The position numbers were made by a program, and so were the translations under genes. The notes under the pieces are model-generated. The model was not told the origin of the DNA. It ran no database searches and saw only the letters and a list, made by a program, of their open reading frames with translations. From Stutzerimonas stutzeri (GTDB lineage: Bacteria > Pseudomonadota > Gammaproteobacteria > Enterobacterales > Pasteurellaceae), in assembly GCA_901420285.1 (NCBI GenBank), contig CABDVE010000001.1, positions 1,364,001 through 1,428,000 on the forward strand: 64,000 nt of DNA, given 5' to 3'. Shown piece by piece: positions 33,619 to 43,900 of the stretch. Within the stretch, counting starts at the first letter, position 1. Every line of letters begins with the position of its first letter.

Positions 33619-35550
33619 ATGAATATTATTGAAATCAAGAATCTTAACCGCGACTTTGGCGAGGGCAAGAACCGCGTACATATTCTGAAAAATATTTCAT
33701 TGAATATTGAAAAAGGCGACTTCGTAGCAATTATCGGCCAATCGGGTTCAGGCAAGTCCACCCTCATGAACCTTATCGGTTGCTTAGATACGGCAACCAG
33801 CGGTTCTTATAAAATTGACGGTAAAGAAATAGCCAGCTTATCTTCCGATCAACTATCCGATTTACGTAGCCAAAAATTCGGTTTTATTTTCCAACACTAC
33901 AATTTGTTATCCAGCTTAACCGCGGCGGAAAATGTCGCTCTCCCCGCCATCTATGCCGGAATGCCCCGAGAGCACCGCATTGAACGTGCCAAACTGCTCC
34001 TGGAGAAACTGGGCTTGGGTGACAAATGGCAAAATAAACCGAATCAACTCTCCGGCGGTCAGCAACAACGGGTCAGTATTGCGCGTGCCTTAATGAACGG
34101 CGGTGAGATTATCCTTGCCGACGAACCCACCGGTGCATTGGACTCTCATAGCGGACAAAAGGTAATGGAAATCTTGCGCCAACTGCATGGCGAAGGCCAT
34201 ACCATTATTATGGTCACCCACGATCGCAATATTGCAGCGCAAGCCAATCGGGTGATTGAAATTAAAGACGGCGAAATCATCGCTGATACACAAAAAGAAG
34301 CCGTCGAAAGCAAAGCACAAAACCGGCCCCAAATAAAACCGCACTTTGGATTGAGTAAAGACCAATTGATTGAAGCGTTTCGGATGTCCGTCAGCGCTAT
34401 CGTGGCACATAAAATGCGCGCACTGCTGACGATGCTCGGCATTATTATCGGCATCACTTCCGTGGTGTCCGTGGTGGCGCTCGGCAACGGTTCACAGCAA
34501 AAGATCTTGGAAAATATTAAAGGCATCGGCACCAGCACAATGACCATTTTTAACGGAACGGGTTTTGGCGATCGGCGCGCCGAGCAAATGCAAAATCTCA
34601 CAGTCGGCGATGCCGATGCGCTGAACAAACAAAGTTACGTGCAAAGCGTGACGCCGAACAGTTCATCGAGCGGTATTTTGGTCTATGGCAACCAAACCTT
34701 TTCCTCCACCAATTTAAAAGGTGTAGGCGAACAATATTTTGATGTGGATGGACTGTCTTTGAAACAAGGTAATTTGTTCTCCGCACAAGATGTGGCGGAA
34801 AATAATCAAGTGGCCTTGATTGACGAAAGCGCGCAAAAATCGATATTTCCGCATGAAAATCCGCTCGGCAAAGTGGTGATGTTTAACAAACGTCCACTGC
34901 GTATTATCGGCGTGGTGTCCGATAAACAAATGGGCGGCGCCAGCAGTTCGTTGAATCTGTACGCGCCTTATACGACGGTGATGAACCGTATTTCCGGCAG
35001 TAAAAAGATCGCTTCAATTACGCTGAAAGTATCGGACGACGTAAATACAACCGTAGCGGAAAAAGGCATTACGGAGTTACTTACGATGCGCCACGGCAAA
35101 AAAGATTTCTTTATTATGAACAGCGACACCATCAAACAAACCATCGAAAGCACCACCGGCACGATGAAATTACTGATTTCTTCCATCGCCTTTATTTCCT
35201 TAATTGTAGGCGGCATTGGCGTGATGAATATTATGTTGGTCTCGGTGACAGAGCGTACTAAAGAAATCGGTGTGCGTATGGCTATCGGTGCGCGTCAAGC
35301 CAATATTTTGCAACAATTTTTGATCGAAGCGGTGCTGATTTGTTTAATCGGTGGCCTAACGGGAATTTTGCTATCGGGCGTAATCGGCTTGTTATTTAAT
35401 TTTTTTATGCAGAATTTCAATATGGCGTTTTCCACTGTCTCCCTCGTCAGTGCGGTGCTATTTTCAACGCTTATCGGCGTGCTATTCGGTTATATGCCGG
35501 CTAAACGCGCCGCGCAACTGAATCCGGTCAGCGCGCTTGCCCGTGAATAG
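33619..35550 (+). CDS. macB: MacB-like ABC exporter with ATPase and permease domains
   Basis: MacB uses ATP to push periplasmic substrates, such as macrolides, protoporphyrin or heat-stable enterotoxin in relatives, through the tripartite pump. The 643 residues contain Walker A GQSGSGKSTLMN (about residues 41-52), signature LSGGQQQRVSIARAL, Walker B ILADEPTGALD, then the four-helix permease with a large periplasmic domain between helices 1 and 2. KEIGVRMAIGARQANILQQFLIEA is the cytoplasmic coupling motif. A dispersed motif copy lies at 33970, and CAGTGCGGTGCTATTTT at about 35451, an intermediate form, encodes SAVLF. Confidence 0.96.
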   Translation: MNIIEIKNLNRDFGEGKNRVHILKNISLNIEKGDFVAIIGQSGSGKSTLMNLIGCLDTATSGSYKIDGKEIASLSSDQLSDLRSQKFGFIFQHYNLLSSLTAAENVALPAIYAGMPREHRIERAKLLLEKLGLGDKWQNKPNQLSGGQQQRVSIARALMNGGEIILADEPTGALDSHSGQKVMEILRQLHGEGHTIIMVTHDRNIAAQANRVIEIKDGEIIADTQKEAVESKAQNRPQIKPHFGLSKDQLIEAFRMSVSAIVAHKMRALLTMLGIIIGITSVVSVVALGNGSQQKILENIKGIGTSTMTIFNGTGFGDRRAEQMQNLTVGDADALNKQSYVQSVTPNSSSSGILVYGNQTFSSTNLKGVGEQYFDVDGLSLKQGNLFSAQDVAENNQVALIDESAQKSIFPHENPLGKVVMFNKRPLRIIGVVSDKQMGGASSSLNLYAPYTTVMNRISGSKKIASITLKVSDDVNTTVAEKGITELLTMRHGKKDFFIMNSDTIKQTIESTTGTMKLLISSIAFISLIVGGIGVMNIMLVSVTERTKEIGVRMAIGARQANILQQFLIEAVLICLIGGLTGILLSGVIGLLFNFFMQNFNMAFSTVSLVSAVLFSTLIGVLFGYMPAKRAAQLNPVSALARE

Positions 35551-35617
35551 ATTTTGTAAAACATTAAATTGCGGTTAAAATCTACCGCGTTTTTTTAACG
35601 AAACTGAAGGAAAAATC

Positions 35618-36985
35618 ATGTTAAAAATGAAGAAATTAGCCCTTGCCGTACTCATGGCAACAACCCTCGCAGGCTGTGCCAATATCGGCGATTCCTACAA
35701 AGCCAGCCTAGAGGATTACCAAAAATACGAAGAAATCACCAAACAATTCAATGTAAAAGAAGATTGGTGGACGCTTTATCAAGATGCACAACTTAACCGC
35801 GTAGTAGAACAAGCCTTACTAAATAACAAAAACTTAGCCAAAGCCGCCATTGCGGTCAATCGCGCGCTTTATAACGCTAATTTGGTCGGCGCCAATTTAG
35901 TGCCGTCCTTTAGTGGTGCCACAAAGTCCGGCGCACAACGTCGTATCGATACATCGGCTAACTCCGCGGTTTCCCACAGCGGCTCCTTAAACGTAAGTTA
36001 CACCTTAGATTTATGGCGCCGTTTGGCGGATTCTGCGGATGCTGCAGAGTGGACCCACAAAGCCACCGCACAAGATTTGGAAGCAACCAAACTTTCTTTA
36101 ATAAACTCCGTAGTTATCACGTATTACCAAATCGCTTATTTAAATGATGCAATTGCGACCACCGAAGAAAGCATCAAATACTACAGCGACATCAGCAACA
36201 TTATGCAACGTCGTTTAAGCCAAGGTGTCGCAGATTCCGCCAGCGTGGATCAAGCGCAACAATCGGTTTTAACCGCACGTAACAGTTTGATCACCTATCA
36301 AACCCAACGCAAAACCGCCGAACAAACCCTGCGCAATTTGCTTAACTTAAAACCTGACAAAGCGTTAAATATCAATTTCCCACATATTCTTAACGTGAAA
36401 AATGTCGGCGTGAATTTAAACGTACCAATTTCCGTTATCGCCAACCGTCCGGATGTCAAAGGCTATCAATTCCGTTTAAGCAGCGCTTTTAAAAATGCCA
36501 GAGCAACCGAAAAAAGCTGGTTCCCTGAAGTTACCTTGGGCGGCAGTTTAAGCTCAACCGGCAACAAAGTCGGCAACGCACTTCACACGCCTGTCGCCGG
36601 CGGCACAGTAGGCATTAGCTTACCGTTCTTAAACTGGAACAGCGTAAAATGGAATGTCAAAATTTCCGAAGCGGATTATGAAACCGCGCGTTTGAACTAC
36701 GAGCAAAGTATTACCACCGCATTGAACGACGTGGACACCAACTACTTCGCCTTCACCCAAGCGCAAAGCGCTTTTGCCAATCAACAAAGAACCTTTGATT
36801 ACAACAAACGCATCACGCAATACTACCGCAACCGCTATAACGCGGGGGTCTCCGAGTTGCGCGAATGGTTGAATGCGGCAAATACCGAGAAAAATTCGCA
36901 ACTAGCCATCTTGAACGCAAAATTCAGCTTGATTCAAGCGGAAAATGCCGTCTATAGCGCCATGGCCGGTTATTATTCGCGTTAA
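35618..36985 (+). CDS. TolC/NodT-family outer membrane factor lipoprotein
   Basis: The outer membrane channel of the exporter. The 455-residue protein begins with a lipoprotein signal ending LAGC (Cys about residue 20), so it is the NodT/OprM-like acylated type. Two internally similar halves are visible, each with VVEQALLNNKNLAKAAIAVNRA-like helices and a beta strand pair; VIANRPDVKGYQFRLSSAFKNARATEKSWFPEVTLGGS is the repeat family signature (shown in part). GAAGGAAAAATC precedes the ATG. It follows macB by 67 bases, and a perfect hairpin terminator follows it. Confidence 0.93.
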   Translation: MLKMKKLALAVLMATTLAGCANIGDSYKASLEDYQKYEEITKQFNVKEDWWTLYQDAQLNRVVEQALLNNKNLAKAAIAVNRALYNANLVGANLVPSFSGATKSGAQRRIDTSANSAVSHSGSLNVSYTLDLWRRLADSADAAEWTHKATAQDLEATKLSLINSVVITYYQIAYLNDAIATTEESIKYYSDISNIMQRRLSQGVADSASVDQAQQSVLTARNSLITYQTQRKTAEQTLRNLLNLKPDKALNINFPHILNVKNVGVNLNVPISVIANRPDVKGYQFRLSSAFKNARATEKSWFPEVTLGGSLSSTGNKVGNALHTPVAGGTVGISLPFLNWNSVKWNVKISEADYETARLNYEQSITTALNDVDTNYFAFTQAQSAFANQQRTFDYNKRITQYYRNRYNAGVSELREWLNAANTEKNSQLAILNAKFSLIQAENAVYSAMAGYYSR

Positions 36986-37000
36986 TTCATAACTTAAGCA

Positions 37001-37030
37001 AAAATAAGGAAGTTTCGACTTCCTTATTTT
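37001..37030 (+). terminator. Terminator of the macAB-channel operon
   Basis: AAAATAAGGAAGT and ACTTCCTTATTTT form a perfect 13-bp stem closed by a TTCG tetraloop, 15 bases after the channel gene. Confidence 0.9.
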
Positions 37031-37047
37031 ATTTTTGGAGAGGAAAA

Positions 37048-37179
37048 ATGAAAAAACAGCTGACTTTCTACTTCATCCGCCACGGCAGAACCGTTTGGAA
37101 CGAACAAAGCTTAATGCAAGGGCACGGCGATTCGCCATTGACGGAAATACTGTCTCCGAAAATTTTCGTTGAATCTTAA
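37048..37179 (+). pseudogene. Truncated histidine phosphatase (phosphoglycerate mutase family)
   Basis: A good ribosome site (GGAGAGG) leads into 43 codons beginning KKQLTFYFIRHGRTVWNEQ, the catalytic RHG segment of the phosphoglycerate mutase/PhoE-like superfamily, followed by LMQGHGDSPLT, the phosphate-binding element. After that the reading runs into EILSPKIFVES and stops. Members are about 200 residues with a second catalytic His near residue 150, which is absent. A 45-bp palindromic dispersed-motif element starts 16 bases after the stop, so the 3' part was lost there. Confidence 0.75.
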
Positions 37180-37194
37180 ACTTTCATTCATTTC

Positions 37195-37239
37195 AGCACC
37201 GCATTGAAAGCTTGCCGGACAAGGCTTCAATGCGGTGCT
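37195..37239. repeat. 45-bp palindromic dispersed-motif element
   Basis: Arms AGCACCGCATTGAAAGCTTG and CAAGGCTTCAATGCGGTGCT, loop CCGGA, then ATTTT. It is nearly identical to 9221-9265, 28 kb away, and related to 62571-62616. Confidence 0.9.
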
Positions 37240-37316
37240 ATTTTGCGATCTCAAATCACGCGTACCGATAACTCCCGTATAAATCGCCCACTATTATTTT
37301 CTAAAAAAATATACAT

Positions 37317-37352
37317 AAAAAAAAACGCTCACCTTCCGGCAAGCGTTTTTTG
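37317..37352 (-). terminator. Terminator after the N-glycosyltransferase gene
   Basis: AAAAACGCT and AGCGTTTTT pair, with an inner GCCGGAAGGT-type loop, followed by eight T on the minus strand, about 15 bases after the stop codon at 37366. Confidence 0.85.
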
Positions 37353-37365
37353 TTCTTAATTCAAA

Positions 37366-39285
37366 CTATGCGGCAATCTGCAATTTTACTTTGCGCGACT
37401 CCGCCCATTCTTTTAGTTTTTGCAGGAAGATCTGTCCCATCGGGCGCGGATCACCGGTAAATAGCGTACTCAAGCCGTTATTTTCGATGATCTGACGACG
37501 CAATGCCAAGCGTTCTGCATGGTTTTCCGCTAAGCGAATTGCGCGTTCTACGTATTCGTCCACGGTGTGAGCAATAAGCCATTCCGGCAAGCCTAAACGA
37601 CGGAACAAGCCTTCATCGATATGTTCGTGCACTTCCGGACCGGTTTTACAAATACCCACCAAGCCTATGGTTACCATATCGATAATACCGTTAGTATTAC
37701 CGAACGGGAACGGGTTCACCATCATGTCGCAATTTTTCAAAATATCTAAGTATTGCAAATAAGGCGTTTGCGGGTGTGCCGTGGCGTCGTTACCTAAATA
37801 GGACTTAATAAAACGCGCCACATAAGGATGTGTCACACCTTGCGATTGCCCCAACGCGAAGTGAAAATGCACCTTCACTCGGGCACGATCGCGAATGGCA
37901 CGTAAAGCTTCCAAGAAGAACGGGTTTAATTTCATCGTGGTGGAGGCAATACCGATATTTACCACTTCAGGATTTTCGCGCAATTTGTATTCCACCTGCG
38001 TTGGTGCCAAAGCAGAAGGCACGTAAGGTAAGGCGTCTTTCGGCAAACGCAACAGTTTTTCGCTGAAACAGGCTTCCGAACCAACATAATCGTCTTCTAC
38101 CACCACATATTCGATAAATTTTGAATGGGTGGTCGCCGGGTGACCCAAAGCAATCGCTTGAATTGGCGCTACTCGGGTATTACTCAAGAAAATCGGCAAC
38201 AAATCCATACCGATAGACGGCATATATAAAATCGCTGCTTTGTTTTCCTCGCACACTTCGCGCACTACTTTCATTCGGTCGTACACATGGCCGGACGGAA
38301 TCAATTTGAATTCATCGAACACTTCTTGACCGAGCTGATCCACTTGTTCATTCCCCATTCCGATCAAATAGAAATGCTCGCGTGCCGCCCGCATTGAAGT
38401 GGAGTGAGTACGATAAATAGAGTGCGCCGAATGGAAATGCTCTAACACAACAACCATTACCGGCTTACCGTTGCGGTAACCGATATTTTGCACATCAAGA
38501 TCGCGCCAACCAAACAAGAAATTATGACGACGCACCACTTTATTTAGCGCTCCTTTTACATCGTGTTTATTAGCCGCCACATCATAACTACAGTGCATGT
38601 ACACATCGTGAGAAATGGCGTTTGGTACGTTATTTAAATCGTTTAAAGTTTCCAATCGTTTCGGGAACCACTGTAAAATCGCCGCGCGTTTGCTGAAAGC
38701 AGCCGGTGTACCGATAAAACGTGGCGACTGCAAGGCGAAACAAAGTGAGGCGCAAATATCGCGATCAATCTGCCATAACATATCCAAGTTCAAATTCAAA
38801 TTGGATTCCGGCAAGTACAAAATACAGAATTTAACCAACGACGGACGCTTCGCTTCGATTTGTACTTCCGACGAATTGCGATCCGGATTACGGTTATACA
38901 CCTGTAACACGTGATCCGCATTCACATAATGGGAGCTTGCAAAAATGAAGGAAATCCAACGTTGCAAGGAAAAGAAACGTTGCATTCCGGCATCGCTAAC
39001 TTCTAACACCGGATCGCTAAACAGTTCGGAAATTGCATCCGCCATTCGGGTACAAAAATATACCGTCAACTCCATTTCCATGTTTTTATCTCGATATTGG
39101 TCGGGATAAGCAAATTCAATGCCTTGCAAACCGCCGAAGTTTTCGTCTAATTTACCGAGAATCGACAGCAAAGTATTACAAGCGCGTTCATAATCCTTCT
39201 CGCGTACAGTGCGCTCAAAACGCGCTACATTCGGCGTAACCTGCTCTTCTTGTTGAGCTTGTGGTTGCGGATTTTCATTTTGCAT
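37366..39285 (-). CDS. HMW1C/NGT-type cytoplasmic N-glycosyltransferase (GT41)
   Basis: Enzymes of this family transfer glucose, and some also galactose, from UDP- or GDP-sugar directly to the asparagine of N-X-S/T sequons of adhesins before export. The 639 residues match HMW1C and A. pleuropneumoniae NGT (about 620) in layout: an N-terminal all-alpha AAD domain, then two Rossmann halves. ALGHPATTHSKFIEYVV with VEDDYVGSEACFSEKLLRLP (about residues 377-413) and NPFPFGNTNGIIDMVTIGL with KTGPEVHEHIDEG (about 522-560) are the signature active-site stretches. The start Met is followed by a Gln/Pro-rich tail. It follows the second glycosyltransferase by 10 bases, downstream of the giant adhesin, its obvious substrate. 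Confidence 0.96.
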   Translation of the reverse strand: MQNENPQPQAQQEEQVTPNVARFERTVREKDYERACNTLLSILGKLDENFGGLQGIEFAYPDQYRDKNMEMELTVYFCTRMADAISELFSDPVLEVSDAGMQRFFSLQRWISFIFASSHYVNADHVLQVYNRNPDRNSSEVQIEAKRPSLVKFCILYLPESNLNLNLDMLWQIDRDICASLCFALQSPRFIGTPAAFSKRAAILQWFPKRLETLNDLNNVPNAISHDVYMHCSYDVAANKHDVKGALNKVVRRHNFLFGWRDLDVQNIGYRNGKPVMVVVLEHFHSAHSIYRTHSTSMRAAREHFYLIGMGNEQVDQLGQEVFDEFKLIPSGHVYDRMKVVREVCEENKAAILYMPSIGMDLLPIFLSNTRVAPIQAIALGHPATTHSKFIEYVVVEDDYVGSEACFSEKLLRLPKDALPYVPSALAPTQVEYKLRENPEVVNIGIASTTMKLNPFFLEALRAIRDRARVKVHFHFALGQSQGVTHPYVARFIKSYLGNDATAHPQTPYLQYLDILKNCDMMVNPFPFGNTNGIIDMVTIGLVGICKTGPEVHEHIDEGLFRRLGLPEWLIAHTVDEYVERAIRLAENHAERLALRRQIIENNGLSTLFTGDPRPMGQIFLQKLKEWAESRKVKLQIAA

Positions 39286-39295
39286 AAATAGGCTC

Positions 39296-40891
39296 CTATA
39301 AATAACTCATTCGTTGACTATGTTTTAAAATTTCTAACTTATCGCGCGTTTTACTTATGGCCAACGCCCATGAAGCTTTCGGCGATTCTACACGGATCGC
39401 GGTTAAATTCGGATACCACATATTACGCTCTCCATCAGATCCCCAACGCCAATCGCCGATAAACGGTAGTAATAACAGCGTCTTCACGCCTAACCCGCCG
39501 GCTAAATGCGCCACCGATGTATCCACCGTCACCAAATAATCCATATTCATCAAATAAGCACCGGTTTCCATTAAAGAGGCCGCATTTTCCGCCAAATTAG
39601 GAATATTGTATTCCGCGAGCAAGAGCTTTTCCTGTTCATTGCATTCTTTCTGCAAACAATACCAATTTATCCCTTCTATATCGAACAGCTCGCGTAATAA
39701 TTCCGTCTGATGAATGGAACGATAAGCATCGTTTTCGTGCGTCGCATTACCGCGCCACACAATCCCAACGTTTAATCCTTTCGGCACCGCATTGGTTTTA
39801 GGCTTAACTTGCATAATTTTATTTTTAGCCTGCGCCACATTCGCCGCCTCAATAAACAAATAAGGATGGCGCTTGATTACTTGCTCAAAAGGCAAATCAA
39901 TATAAGCCATAATATCGTGCGGAAAAACCCAATAATCGAAGTCAGTCAATTCCACTTCAATCTTACTACTGTCGATCACCACATCAATATCCGGGTGGGT
40001 GTTCAATAAATCGACGATCGGCGTTTGCCCGATCAATGTGATTTTTTGCGCATTCAACTGTTTTTTCAATGCATAGGCCAGTTGGGAAAACATCAGCTCG
40101 TCACCCAAGCCGAATTCCGTCCAAATCACTAAATGCTTACCCAACAAATTTTGCCCTTGCCATTTTTTCGGCTGCCATTCCGCTTTCGGTGGTGGTTTAG
40201 CGCGAAAGGTATCGCTAATCAAAGGCTGACGCGCCTTAAACCCATGATGATAATCCCCTGTCATAATGGTATCCAAAGCGGCAAACACGGCGACATTCGG
40301 GTTTGTCATACGTTGACGAAATAGCCGCCAAACCGTCGATACACCGTCCACTAAACCTAATTGTTGATAAATTTTTGCTTGATACATCGTCGGATGAATA
40401 TGTAAAGGCGCTAAGATCTCCATCTTATCCAACAATGACAATGCCTTGGCAAAAGCACGTTGACTTATTAAGTGTTCCAACTCCGCTTCATAATCTTCGT
40501 AACTCCGACTATGCGGTAATTTAGCAAATACCAATACATTACCCGAATCCAATGGAGTCAATTCTACAAATTCAGTAACGCGTTCAAAAAATGCATCTAT
40601 ATTCGCTTGTGCGCTTTTTGGCAGCACTAAGGCGCCATTTATCTTCAGCACACGCAACCAACAAATAAAGCTGCTGTAGTTAATCGGGCAAGATTCATCA
40701 ACCATAAGGATATCGTAGCTCTCCGCCGATACCGCATTCAACTGATGTCTCATTCCCATCTCCGGTAACCATTGAACCAAAGACAGCCCTTTCACATATT
40801 GTTCGTTAAAATTACTCAAAAAATGAGGATTACATAACAACAACGTAGATATTTTTTCAGTAGTTTCAATCGATGATTGTTGATTATTCAT
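39296..40891 (-). CDS. GT9-fold/TPR-type glycosyltransferase
   Basis: A 531-residue protein with a helical N-terminal half (weak TPR-like pattern around EAELEHLISQRAFAKALSLLDKMEI) and a C-terminal GT-B domain. WTEFGLGDELMFSQLAYALKKQL (about residues 252-275) and NVGIVWRGNATHENDAYRSI (about 372-391) match bacterial TPR glycosyltransferases of the heptosyltransferase fold, and VDTSVAHLAGGLGVKTLLLLPF (about 455) is the donor-binding signature. The acceptor and sugar are unknown. It lies between the adhesin and the NGT gene, which suggests it extends or modifies the N-linked sugar; that is inference. Confidence 0.8.
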   Translation of the reverse strand: MNNQQSSIETTEKISTLLLCNPHFLSNFNEQYVKGLSLVQWLPEMGMRHQLNAVSAESYDILMVDESCPINYSSFICWLRVLKINGALVLPKSAQANIDAFFERVTEFVELTPLDSGNVLVFAKLPHSRSYEDYEAELEHLISQRAFAKALSLLDKMEILAPLHIHPTMYQAKIYQQLGLVDGVSTVWRLFRQRMTNPNVAVFAALDTIMTGDYHHGFKARQPLISDTFRAKPPPKAEWQPKKWQGQNLLGKHLVIWTEFGLGDELMFSQLAYALKKQLNAQKITLIGQTPIVDLLNTHPDIDVVIDSSKIEVELTDFDYWVFPHDIMAYIDLPFEQVIKRHPYLFIEAANVAQAKNKIMQVKPKTNAVPKGLNVGIVWRGNATHENDAYRSIHQTELLRELFDIEGINWYCLQKECNEQEKLLLAEYNIPNLAENAASLMETGAYLMNMDYLVTVDTSVAHLAGGLGVKTLLLLPFIGDWRWGSDGERNMWYPNLTAIRVESPKASWALAISKTRDKLEILKHSQRMSYL

Positions 40892-40905
40892 AATTTAATC
40901 TCTGG

Positions 40906-40940
40906 TAAAAATCGCGAGGGTTTGCGCCCCCGCGATTTTA
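40906..40940 (-). terminator. Hairpin between the adhesin and the glycosyltransferase genes
   Basis: TAAAATCGCG and CGCGATTTTA pair as 10 bp, extended inward by GGG/CCC, in the 76-base gap. T run after the stem is short (TTTTA), so partial termination is likely. Confidence 0.65.
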
Positions 40941-40967
40941 TCTTAATTATGGCTTAACGCCTAGCGA

Positions 40968-43900
40968 TTACCATTTGTAACCGACACCTGCGCCAACCCC
41001 GGCTTCGCCGTTGCTGCTGACTGCACCGTTGAGTTTAATAATGACTTTGCCATTATCCAACGCACGGGAGTAGCCGACAGCCACTGCGCTCGCCCCACCT
41101 TGTGAGCCGACCGCTGCAGAAACCATGGATTCACCGGCTGCCGTCACTTGCGGTAATGCCGTTGCCGCCATCGCATTCGCTGCATAACCTCGCATTCTCT
41201 TATCGAGTTTATTTACGCGTTTGTTCAGGTTATTCACTGCACTATTCGTTGCTGTCGCATTGAAACCGGCAAGCGTTGTGTTCACATAACGTTTCACATC
41301 GCCCATATTCGCCGCGTCGGTATCTGCTGTCGCATTACCTACGTTTTGAATACGGTTTCCGCCCATGTTAACAGTCGTTCCGCTCGCAACTTTCACGCTC
41401 GTACCTGCACCACCGCCTAAGGTCACATTGCCTGTGGCAGTGAGATCTTTGGTGGTCACACTGTTCACGCTGATATCGCGTGCCAAGGCAACACTTAAAC
41501 CGCGTCCGGTTTGGGTAATAGCGATATTGTCTCCCGCGTCGAAGGTGACAGTATCGTTACCTCTCACGTTTGCAATAGACACGTTGCTCACATTGCCGGT
41601 GGACGCACTTGTTGTCAAGTTCCAGCCTGCATTGGCTTGCGTTGCGTTAGCAAGCGCAGCCGTAGCATTCGCATTAGCAGAATTTGCGGTGCTATTCGCA
41701 ATATTCGCCGTGTTGTTTGCAGTATTCGCCGTTGTGTTAGCCGCATTGGCTGTGCTGTTCGCAGTATTCGCCGTTGTGTTGGCCGCATTGGCTGTGCTGT
41801 TCGCAGTGTTCGCCGTTGTGTTGGCCGCATTGGCTGTGCTGTTCGCAGTGTTCGCCGTTGTGTTGGCCGCATTGGCTGTGCTGTTCGCAGTGTTCGCCGT
41901 TGTGTTGGCCGCATTGGCTGTACTGTTCGCAGTATTCGCCGTTGTGTTGGCCGCATTGGCTGTACTGTTCGCAGTATTCGCCGTTGTGTTGGCCGCATTG
42001 GCTGTGCTGTTCGCAGTATTCGCCGTTGTGTTGGCTGCGTTAGCAGTGCTGTTTGCAGTATTAGCGGTGCTATTAGCCACGTTCGCTGTGCTATTGGCTG
42101 CATTTGCAGTTGAGTTAGCGGCGAAGGCTGTGGAGTTAGCCACGTTTGCAGTGCTATTCGCTGCATTTGCAGTTGAGTTAGCTGCGAAGGCTGTGCTGTT
42201 TGCCACGTTCGCTGTGCTATTCGCTGCGTTAGCAGTGGAGTTAGCGGCGAAGGCTGTGGAGTTAGCCACATTTGCGGTGCTATTCGCTGCGTTAGCAGTT
42301 GAGTTAGCGGCAAAGGCTGTGGAGTTAGCCACGTTTGCAGTGCTGTTAGCCACATTCGCTGTGCTGTTGGCTGCATTAGCAGTGGAGTTAGCAGCAAAGG
42401 CGGTACTGTTAGCTACGTTCGCGGTGCTATTGGCTGCGTTTGCAGTTGAGTTCGCCGCAAAGGCTGTGCTGTTAGCAACATTTGCGGTGCTATTGGCTGC
42501 ATTTGCAGTTGAGTTAGCGGCGAAGGCTGTGCTGTTAGCTACGTTTGCAGTGCTGTTAGCTACGTTCGCGGTGCTATTGGCTGCGTTAGCAGTGCTGTTT
42601 GCAGTATTAGCGGTGCTATTCGCTGCATTAGCAGTGGAGTTAGCGGCGAAGGCTGTGGAGTTAGCCACGTTCGCTGTGCTATTCGCTGCGTTTGCAGTGG
42701 AGTTAGCAGCAAAGGCTGTGGAGTTAGCCACATTCGCTGTGCTATTGGCTGCATTAGCAGTTGAGTTAGCGGCGAAGGCTGTGGAGTTAGCTACGTTCGC
42801 GGTGCTGTTAGCCACATTCGCTGTGCTGTTTGCTGCATTTGCAGTGGAGTTCGCAGCAAAGGCTGTGGAGTTAGCCACGTTCGCGGTGCTGTTCGCTGCG
42901 TTAGCAGTTGAGTTAGCGGCGAAGGCTGTGCTGTTAGCAACATTTGCAGTGCTATTGGCTGCGTTTGCAGTGGAGTTAGCGGCAAAGGCTGTGCTGTTTG
43001 CAACATTCGCTGTGCTATTGGCTGCGTTTGCAGTGGAGTTAGCGGCGAAGGCGGTGCTGTTAGCTACGTTTGCAGTGCTGTTTGCCACATTCGCTGTGCT
43101 GTTGGCTGCATTTGCAGTGGAGTTCGCAGCAAAGGCTGTGGAGTTAGCCACATTCGCTGTGCTATTGGCTGCGTTAGCAGTACTGTTTGCAGTATTAGCG
43201 GTGCTATTCGCTGCATTTGCAGTTGAGTTCGCAGCAAAGGCGGTGCTGTTAGCCACATTCGCTGTGCTGTTGGCTGCATTAGCAGTGGAGTTAGCGGCGA
43301 AGGCTGTGGAGTTAGCCACATTTGCGGTGCTATTGGCTGCGTTTGCAGTGGAGTTAGCAGCGAAGGCTGTGCTGTTAGCCACGTTTGCAGTGCTATTCGC
43401 CGCGTTTGCAGTGGAGTTCGCAGCAAAGGCTGTGGAGTTAGCTACATTTGCAGTGCTATTCGCAACGTTCGCTGTGCTATTGGCTGCATTAGCAGTGGAG
43501 TTAGCGGCGAAGGCTGTGGAGTTAGCCACGTTCGCAGTGCTGTTCGCTGCTGTAGCCGTGCTATTTGCGTTATTAGCAGTTGTATTCGCCAAGTTCGCAG
43601 TGCTGTTCGCAGTGTTAGCCGTTGTATTGGCTAAGTTCGCGGTGCTATTCGCTGCTGTAGCCGTGCTGTTCGCGTTGTTAGCGGTTGTGTTCGCAGCATT
43701 TGCGGTACTGTTGGCTGCCAATGCGGTGCTATTTGCATAGTTTGCAGTGGAGTTTGCAGTATTCGCGGTTGTGTTGGCTGCGTTAGCTGTGCTGTTAGCC
43801 GCAGTTGCAGTGCTGTTCGCGTTGTTAGCGGTTGTGTTCGCTGCATTTGCGGTACTGTTGGCTGCCAATGCGGTGCTATTTGCATAGTTCGCAGTGGAGT

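Noticed and set aside
41365-43740. A 791-codon antisense reading frame, and many smaller ones, across the adhesin repeats
   Set aside because: A 21-bp in-frame repeat keeps stops out of the other strand for long stretches. The antisense products are low-complexity Ala/Val/Leu strings without start signals; the minus-strand frame has signal peptide, heads and anchor.
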